Positions 5,875 to 10,741 of a stretch of DNA of 10,741 nt are shown piece after piece. The translations under genes were made by a program, and so were the position numbers. This stretch comes from Jaenimonas drosophilae. Lineage: Eukaryota; Euglenozoa; Kinetoplastea; Trypanosomatida; Trypanosomatidae. The notes below the pieces were generated by a model. The model saw only the letters and a list, made by a program, of their open reading frames with translations. It ran no database searches and had not been told where the DNA came from. The first letter of the stretch is position 1; each line of letters begins with the position of its first letter. The stretch spans positions 1 to 10,741 of the forward strand of contig JASAON010001300.1 in assembly GCA_030849065.1 (NCBI GenBank), read 5' to 3'.

Positions 5875-7494
5875 ATGATCTCATTGGGGGAATACTCACG
5901 CCAGCTTCATCACTTCGCCACGACAGAGGTGGAGGATCATCTTGTGCGTAGTGTGTTTGCCCCACTCGGGCTCGATACACAACCATCGTCGAGCAGCGCC
6001 GCGCGCTCCGTCTACGCCCACATTTTTTGCCTCCCGCCGTGGTCAACGAACGTGCGCGGAACCGGCCACAACATCGCCGCCACCGCTGCGGAGCACGTCG
6101 GAGATCATCACACATCATCATGCTTGAGTCAGTACTCCATCCGCACGCTGGATGAGATTGGTCTTCCATTCTGCCTCTCCATCTGCCCAACTACCTTCAC
6201 TGATGATGATGATGATGATGATGATGGCATTACCACCATCGTCGTCGTCAATTGTGGTTGTGCCGAGGCGGTGTTGCGCGGAAGTGATGTATTTGCTCCA
6301 GGCATCATCACCGCCAACAGAAAATTTGGTGTTGGTGAACGGGTTCGTCTCGCTGTGCTCGTGGAGGTGGCGGATGCATCAACGCCATCAGCAACTTCAT
6401 CATCTGCTCCGCGCAACACCTTCGCAAGGGGCTCCTCCTTGCCCGATGAGCTCTATTCGCGCTCCAACGCTGAATGTGTTGGTGCCCACACCTCCCAGCA
6501 TCTCGTGTGCATTGGTGAGGGCACAGCGATGATGGAGTGGCGTGCGGTGATGAAAACGGGTGCGCGCGGGGTGGCGGTTTGCTCCGCGAGGACCCCACGA
6601 CGTCAGCCGTCGCGTGCGTTGATGGATGAGTGGTGGAGAGATGCGCAACATGCCTTCTTCCTCCAAAACTTCTCCAGCATGATTCCCGTCATGTTGTTGG
6701 CCAGCAGGATGAGGCGGAGCACCAACGATGGATCATCACAACGCACCCCACTTCGTTTGCTGGACCTCTGCGGTGCCCCGGGAGGCAAGTCAAGCCTCTT
6801 GTTGTCTCTGATGATGAATCATGATGATGATGATGATAATGATGATGATGCTCCACCTCACTTGATTGTGTGTGAGCGCAGCCACACACGTCATCGGCAG
6901 ATGCAGCAGTTGATGGCGGAGCACTTCCCATTTGCCACGAATGAGCTTACCACGCGCTGCGTGGATGCCAACGCACTGGTGTCGGAGGAGCACCGCTATC
7001 ACGGCATCGTGTTGGATCCTCCATGTACGGGTTTGGGCCTTCGGCCGAAGCTGCTGCCACATCCTCACTCACTGACCTCCATCACCACCGCCGCGGATTA
7101 TCAACGACGTTTGTTTCACACCTCGGTGGAGCTCCTCGACCACACTCCCGGTGTGCCACGTGTGATTGCGTACAGCACATGCACCATCACCATGGAGGAG
7201 AATGAGGCCAACGTACTCTTCTTCTTAAAGACGTACGCACACCTCCGACTTGCTCGGGCATCCACGCCGGAGGAGGTGCGGTTGTGCTCCATGAGCGAAG
7301 GAGTGGGTGGTGCTCCTTCGCATCTTCTCGCGGCGGAGATGATGGAGCTCCAACGCAACAAGGAGGCCGCGTTGGGTATCACCGATGCGCACGCACCGCT
7401 TCTTGTGTTGCGGCTCATGCCACCGACCAACGCCTCCACCTCCGCTCATGAAGATGGCGTGGGATTCTTCGTGGCTGTGTTTCTGCACACATGA
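5875..7494 (+). CDS. NSUN6: NSUN6-type tRNA cytosine-C5 methyltransferase with PUA domain
   Basis: The product is 539 residues from ATG 5875; human NSUN6 is somewhat shorter. Enzymes of this family make 5-methylcytosine in the tRNA acceptor stem (C72) using SAM. A PUA RNA-binding domain sits at about 118-235, with CGCAEAVLRGSDVFAPGI (127-144) closely matching NSUN6. The Rossmann methyltransferase follows: motif I LLDLCGAPGGK (295-305), the ribose-binding acid in CER (Glu334), motif III CVDAN, motif IV DPPCTGLGLRP with Cys384, and motif VI YSTCTIT..ENE with Cys436, the expected nucleophile. The C-terminal DGVGFFVAVF (527-536) is also family-typical. Both catalytic cysteines are present, so activity is expected. 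Motif IV reads DPPCTG rather than the common DAPCSG. Pure GAT runs add eight Asp at 110-117 and an Asp/Asn run at 317-325. The start is uncertain: the frame stays open to an ATG at 5803. Confidence 0.92.
   Translation: MISLGEYSRQLHHFATTEVEDHLVRSVFAPLGLDTQPSSSSAARSVYAHIFCLPPWSTNVRGTGHNIAATAAEHVGDHHTSSCLSQYSIRTLDEIGLPFCLSICPTTFTDDDDDDDDGITTIVVVNCGCAEAVLRGSDVFAPGIITANRKFGVGERVRLAVLVEVADASTPSATSSSAPRNTFARGSSLPDELYSRSNAECVGAHTSQHLVCIGEGTAMMEWRAVMKTGARGVAVCSARTPRRQPSRALMDEWWRDAQHAFFLQNFSSMIPVMLLASRMRRSTNDGSSQRTPLRLLDLCGAPGGKSSLLLSLMMNHDDDDDNDDDAPPHLIVCERSHTRHRQMQQLMAEHFPFATNELTTRCVDANALVSEEHRYHGIVLDPPCTGLGLRPKLLPHPHSLTSITTAADYQRRLFHTSVELLDHTPGVPRVIAYSTCTITMEENEANVLFFLKTYAHLRLARASTPEEVRLCSMSEGVGGAPSHLLAAEMMELQRNKEAALGITDAHAPLLVLRLMPPTNASTSAHEDGVGFFVAVFLHT
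6202..6225 (+). repeat. (GAT)8 repeat encoding poly-Asp
   Basis: Eight identical GAT codons give Asp110-117, just before the PUA domain of the NSUN6-type protein. There are no GAC interruptions. Confidence 0.95.
6823..6849 (+). repeat. GAT-rich repeat encoding an Asp/Asn run in the methyltransferase core
   Basis: Nine codons, five GAT, one AAT and three GAT, give residues 317-325. They lie between motif I (295-305) and the SAM ribose-binding Glu334, in the loop after the first helix of the Rossmann fold. Confidence 0.93.
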
Positions 7495-7733
7495 CGATGT
7501 ACCTGGGATGCATCTCCACAGAACATACATCAAATATCATGACAAACGAACCTATTCTTGTGTGTATGTGATGATCCATGTTAGCCATCTCCACGATAAC
7601 AAACATCATCACCCTCTCCCGATGTGTTCTGTACTCTAGCGACGTGCCGTGCTTCCATTTTAGCAACAACAACAACACACGCACGTTCTGCATATTTGCA
7701 CTGCACTGCACCTCAACGCATGCATCTCAGCCA
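7495..7733 (+). promoter_or_regulatory. Intergenic region with likely trans-splice acceptor and CAA-rich leader for the Rab3GAP gene
   Basis: The region 7609-7663 is pyrimidine-leaning. It offers AGs at 7638-7639 (GTACTCTAG) and, with the best context, at 7662-7663 (GCTTCCATTTTAG). A further AG at 7729-7730 lies almost on the start codon. Splicing at 7663 gives a leader of about 70 bases that begins with a CAA repeat (7664-7675) and contains one upstream ATG (7720). The long frame is open back to an ATG at 7578, but that ATG lies upstream of the acceptor and its codons run through the pyrimidine-rich signal. Confidence 0.5.
7664..7675 (+). repeat. (CAA)4 repeat at the predicted 5' end of the Rab3GAP leader
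   Basis: Four CAA units directly follow the acceptor-like TTTTAG. The same unit codes for polyQ at 5538-5561 and for four Gln at 7833-7844. Confidence 0.85.
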
Positions 7734-7737
7734 ATGA
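7720..7737 (+). other. Five-codon upstream ORF overlapping the Rab3GAP start codon
   Basis: ATGCATCTCAGCCAATGA encodes Met-His-Leu-Ser-Gln and stops with a TGA (7735-7737) that overlaps the main ATG (7734-7736). It is present in the mRNA only if splicing occurs at or before 7663; an acceptor at 7729-7730 would remove it. The overlap could allow termination-coupled reinitiation or reduce translation. Confidence 0.4.
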
Positions 7738-10730
7738 GTGGCCCCTTTCAGTGCCTGGTGGAGATGGCGGCGGACTATCTCGGGCACCTCTTGTTAGAGG
7801 AGGATGTGCTCCAGCCCTTTGTTCTGTACGAACAACAACAACAACCGCACACACACTCTTATACGGATGAAGTGGATGAGCTTCCGTCCATCTCCATCTT
7901 GACCCCGCCGACACCCGAGCCGTGCATCTTCTCACGTTGTTTGGCCATCCCCGACGAGCTGCGCGGCATGGTCCCTTCATCCTGCGAGCGCATCACCGTT
8001 GAGCTCCACGCACACGACTATCAGCATCCCGTGGCACAAATGTTCTGCGTCCCGCTCTTCTTTCTTGTGGGTGGCACAGACAGCCAACACGCCAACACAC
8101 CGAGTGAGTGCCACCATCTCCTCTCCATCTTGACCACCGCCGTTTCCTCTCTTCAGGCGTCGCACCGCATCACCATCAACGTGCGCGATGCGATGGACCC
8201 GTACTCCATCTTGGCATCGCCCTACACATTTCATTGTGGTTGTGCGCCGTGCTTTGCCCCTGTCGGGGAGGCGGCGGAACAAATCTTCACGGGCCTCTCC
8301 CCGCCATCATCCCACGCCGCGGGCATGGCGGAGCTGCCGAGTGCCGCACAGGTACGCACCACACTCCATGATGATGATGTTGGTGGTCGTGGTGCATCCA
8401 CGGCCCTCACAACTCACTTCCGTGCCGCCCTCTTCCCCAACGCCCCGCCCAACTGCCAAGATGAGAAGGACCTCCTCAGCCTCTTTCATCACCTCCGTGA
8501 TCCCACTCAGGTGACGAACTCGCACACGCTCACGCACATGCAGAGATCCTCTGGACGTGTTCGTGATGTATTCGTATCCATACGCAAGCGCTTCAGTTGT
8601 GCGGTGGCGCCCACCTTCTCCGGCCTCTTTCATCCACCCAGGCGTGATGGTGCGCTGGCAACGCTCGCAGGGGCGGAGGAGCTGACGTGGAAGGAAGTGG
8701 TGGAGCGCGAGAATGCCGCCACGGATGATGTGTGTGGGAGGCAGGCTCACGCCTTTGGCACCACAAGACCGCCGATTCATCGGCTCGTCGTCACAGCGGA
8801 GTGGAGCTGCTTGCCATCAGAGAGCGTGCCGATGATGAAGAACGCACACACCTTCGATCCGCTCCGGATGAGTGCGGCAGATTGGACGAGACATACAGGC
8901 ATCACAGCGCAAGCGATGCTCGTGGAGGAATCAGCCATGGATCACGTAGCCCTGACGTGGATGCGTAGGACGATGGAGCAACTCTGGAGCCCCACACTGG
9001 TCTGGCCAGACAGCAGCGCGAGCACCAGTACGTGTGTCGGGGAAGAAGATGAGGCCTCCTTCGCCGTCGCTGTGCTCACCGCATCGCCAGGACGGAGTTC
9101 GTCTTTTCACAACGCCGTGGTGCGTGCCTTGATGGAGGAGGAGGAGGAGGAGGTGATGGGTGTGTATGCCACAGAAGCTCCGCGAATGATGATGTTGAAG
9201 GACCTCCGTCGGGCCTACTTCCCCGGCTCCCTTCTCAGCCGCTTTGCGCATCGCTGCGTGGAAGAGTGCGGCACCATGAGAGATACGTTGTGTAGGCGCT
9301 GGCGCGCTTGTTTGGCGGTGCTCCACGCCAAGATGGTGGCGGGCGGGACGACCAACTTGGCCTACGTCGTGGATGCCATCGGCCTCCCCGCCATGACGGG
9401 TACGGCGGCCGTGGATCTCACCCAGACCCTTCTCATGCAGAAGATCCAGCTGTTGGCCTACTGTCTCCAATCCATGTTGCGAGCGGGCGAGGAGCTCCCC
9501 GACCACGGACGACGCTCCTCCGCCCTCCTCGCCGACGAGGATCTCAGCCGCGCTGTGCCGGACGCGGAGCTCGGCACAGCGACGGGGATGCGCCTCATCA
9601 CGCACGGCGAGGTTCTCCGCCGCCCTCCCCCGCTCCCCCACATCCCCACCACCTCAGACCAGCTCCTTCGTCGTAGCCCCGCCGAAGGAGGTGCCAGCAA
9701 CAACAGCTCCACCATGGGCAGCACGGCCGTGGAGGGTGAGGCCCTCTTCATGGATATGTGCCTCTTTCAGTGGGCCAACGCCGTGGCGTGTGGCCGCGTT
9801 GTGCGCTTCGCCGACTTTGTGCAGTGGCACAGCCCACGTGATTTTGTGATGCCCGCCACCCCATCCATGAATGACAACGATTATGTATCGCACCGGATGC
9901 AATGTAAAGAGGGGGAGGAGGAGAACCATGTGTGGTGGGCGTTGTGGCGCAAGGCGCGGCCACGGAGCCAGGCGGAGGTGATGGCCGACGCTTTTCGTCC
10001 CGCGGAGGTGGCGGAGGAGGTGTTTAGGTGGCTCATGACGATGGTCTCAGAGCGCATGTTGCGGGTGGAGGTCTTCCACGCCAGCCTCGCCAACCTCGTC
10101 CACCGCATCGTCTCGCACCGCCACGTCATTGGCGAGCGCAGCCTCACCGGGGGCCGGCCACACACGTGCAAGGATGGAGCTCAGGCGCATCGCTCCCCCA
10201 ACCCGCGCCTCCGCGCCTTCATGGCCCACCACATTTCTCAGCTTTCCGCCGTGCTCGACTCCGTCACCGCCGTGATGCTCTGCGACCGCTCCACCGAGCC
10301 CTCGGACGTGGAGCTGCACATGATGGCGAGCGGCTTCCTCGACGAGGCACTGCGCATCGTGGCAGACATGGATAGCGCGCTATGTTGCGCCATTGCGGTG
10401 GAGCACATGCTTCTCGGCACACTCGAGGCCACGCCGGCCATGATGGGCCTGGTGCGGAGGCTGAGCTCGCCAAAGTACGAACTCAGCCCGCTGAGGATGG
10501 GCGTCCACGATCTTCCACGTGAGTTGTGGCTGGCGATGCGGGGCGAACGTGAGATGCCGTCTGGGCTAAAGTTTTCCCCGCACGAGGCCACGGCGGTGCG
10601 GGTGACGGCGATGGTGTCAGGGCCAGGCCGGGGAGCACCACGACTGCAGCAGCTGGTGGGGCACAAGGATGTTGATGGTGGCCTTCGGCTGGCCTTTGCT
10701 ATTTCAGAGGAGGTTGGCTGTTGTGAGTGA
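7734..10730 (+). CDS. RAB3GAP1: Rab3 GTPase-activating protein catalytic subunit
   Basis: The chosen ATG at 7734 gives 998 residues, close to the length of human Rab3GAP1. In other eukaryotes the Rab3GAP1/2 dimer activates Rab3 GTP hydrolysis and acts as an exchange factor for Rab18 at the ER. The N-terminal half is poorly conserved, though HLLSILTTAVSSLQASHRI resembles the corresponding human region. The C-terminal half is diagnostic: LTQTLLMQKIQLL (562-574), HGEVL..PLPHIPTTSDQLL (from 624), FADFVQWHSPRDF containing Arg702, YVSHRM (717) and WWALWRKARPRSQ. The order and spacing match the Rab3GAP catalytic domain, and Arg702 lines up with the arginine described as catalytic in the human protein (Arg728). 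The ends PRELWL (928) and LRLAFAISEE (984-993) match the conserved tail, so the gene is complete at its 3' end. Runs of four Gln (7833-7844) and six Glu (468-473) are lineage-specific. No Rab3GAP2 partner is in the window. Confidence 0.9.
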   Translation: MSGPFQCLVEMAADYLGHLLLEEDVLQPFVLYEQQQQPHTHSYTDEVDELPSISILTPPTPEPCIFSRCLAIPDELRGMVPSSCERITVELHAHDYQHPVAQMFCVPLFFLVGGTDSQHANTPSECHHLLSILTTAVSSLQASHRITINVRDAMDPYSILASPYTFHCGCAPCFAPVGEAAEQIFTGLSPPSSHAAGMAELPSAAQVRTTLHDDDVGGRGASTALTTHFRAALFPNAPPNCQDEKDLLSLFHHLRDPTQVTNSHTLTHMQRSSGRVRDVFVSIRKRFSCAVAPTFSGLFHPPRRDGALATLAGAEELTWKEVVERENAATDDVCGRQAHAFGTTRPPIHRLVVTAEWSCLPSESVPMMKNAHTFDPLRMSAADWTRHTGITAQAMLVEESAMDHVALTWMRRTMEQLWSPTLVWPDSSASTSTCVGEEDEASFAVAVLTASPGRSSSFHNAVVRALMEEEEEEVMGVYATEAPRMMMLKDLRRAYFPGSLLSRFAHRCVEECGTMRDTLCRRWRACLAVLHAKMVAGGTTNLAYVVDAIGLPAMTGTAAVDLTQTLLMQKIQLLAYCLQSMLRAGEELPDHGRRSSALLADEDLSRAVPDAELGTATGMRLITHGEVLRRPPPLPHIPTTSDQLLRRSPAEGGASNNSSTMGSTAVEGEALFMDMCLFQWANAVACGRVVRFADFVQWHSPRDFVMPATPSMNDNDYVSHRMQCKEGEEENHVWWALWRKARPRSQAEVMADAFRPAEVAEEVFRWLMTMVSERMLRVEVFHASLANLVHRIVSHRHVIGERSLTGGRPHTCKDGAQAHRSPNPRLRAFMAHHISQLSAVLDSVTAVMLCDRSTEPSDVELHMMASGFLDEALRIVADMDSALCCAIAVEHMLLGTLEATPAMMGLVRRLSSPKYELSPLRMGVHDLPRELWLAMRGEREMPSGLKFSPHEATAVRVTAMVSGPGRGAPRLQQLVGHKDVDGGLRLAFAISEEVGCCE
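9135..9152 (+). repeat. (GAG)6 repeat encoding poly-Glu
   Basis: Six identical GAG codons give Glu468-473 of the Rab3GAP catalytic subunit, in the weakly conserved region before the conserved C-terminal half. Confidence 0.93.
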
Positions 10731-10741
10731 ACCTCAACACG

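Noticed and set aside
7578..7733. 52-residue N-terminal extension of the Rab3GAP protein from ATG 7578
   Set aside because: The extension runs through the pyrimidine-rich region and the TTTTAG acceptor and has no family similarity. The ATG at 7734 follows the acceptor and gives a family-like length.
8931..9641. 236-codon open frame on the minus strand inside the Rab3GAP gene
   Set aside because: It lies antisense to a strongly supported coding region with clear family motifs. Its composition is what the reverse complement of GC-rich codons gives, and no pyrimidine tract/AG or family motif supports it.
1..10741. Bacterial operon interpretation from the single-strand head-to-tail layout
   Set aside because: The gene families are eukaryotic (IKS kinase, NSUN6, Rab3GAP), the gaps are 178-499 bases with pyrimidine tracts and AGs rather than Shine-Dalgarno sites, and homopeptide runs are frequent.

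Overview
The window looks like a piece of a kinetoplastid (trypanosomatid-type) nuclear chromosome. It carries six intron-free protein genes, all on the + strand and head to tail. Each gap contains a pyrimidine-rich tract followed by an AG, the layout expected of a polycistronic unit processed by trans-splicing. The family content is clearly eukaryotic: a mitochondrial-type S26 protease, an IKS-type protein kinase, an NSUN6-type RNA methyltransferase and a Rab3GAP catalytic subunit. I cannot name the genus from the sequence alone.

Layout. 2-613: the 3' part of a mitochondrial inner-membrane-protease-like signal peptidase, cut by the left edge. 810-2831: an IKS1-family Ser/Thr kinase. 3182-4048: a 288-residue unknown protein with an N-terminal membrane anchor. 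4548-5696: an unknown protein with a long helical region (possibly BAR/F-BAR-like) and an unstructured, polyP/polyQ-containing C-terminal half. 5875-7494: an NSUN6-type tRNA m5C methyltransferase with PUA domain and two poly-Asp tracts. 7734-10730: a complete Rab3GAP catalytic subunit with the putative arginine finger. Several longer open frames begin at GTG, TTG or an ATG upstream of the likely splice site. I moved those starts to the first ATG after the predicted acceptor.

The genes do not form a pathway. Their products point to different places (mitochondrion, signalling, membrane, tRNA modification, Rab/ER-Golgi control), as expected for a kinetoplastid polycistron, where neighbours share transcription but not function. 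The most notable features are pure trinucleotide tracts (GAT, CAA, GAG) in both coding and noncoding DNA, including one inside the methyltransferase fold; a tiny upstream ORF overlapping the Rab3GAP start codon; and a second strong splice-acceptor-like site with a 28-codon ORF in the 499-base gap at 4049-4547. I saw no mobile element, CRISPR array, tRNA, rRNA or convincing new multi-gene system.
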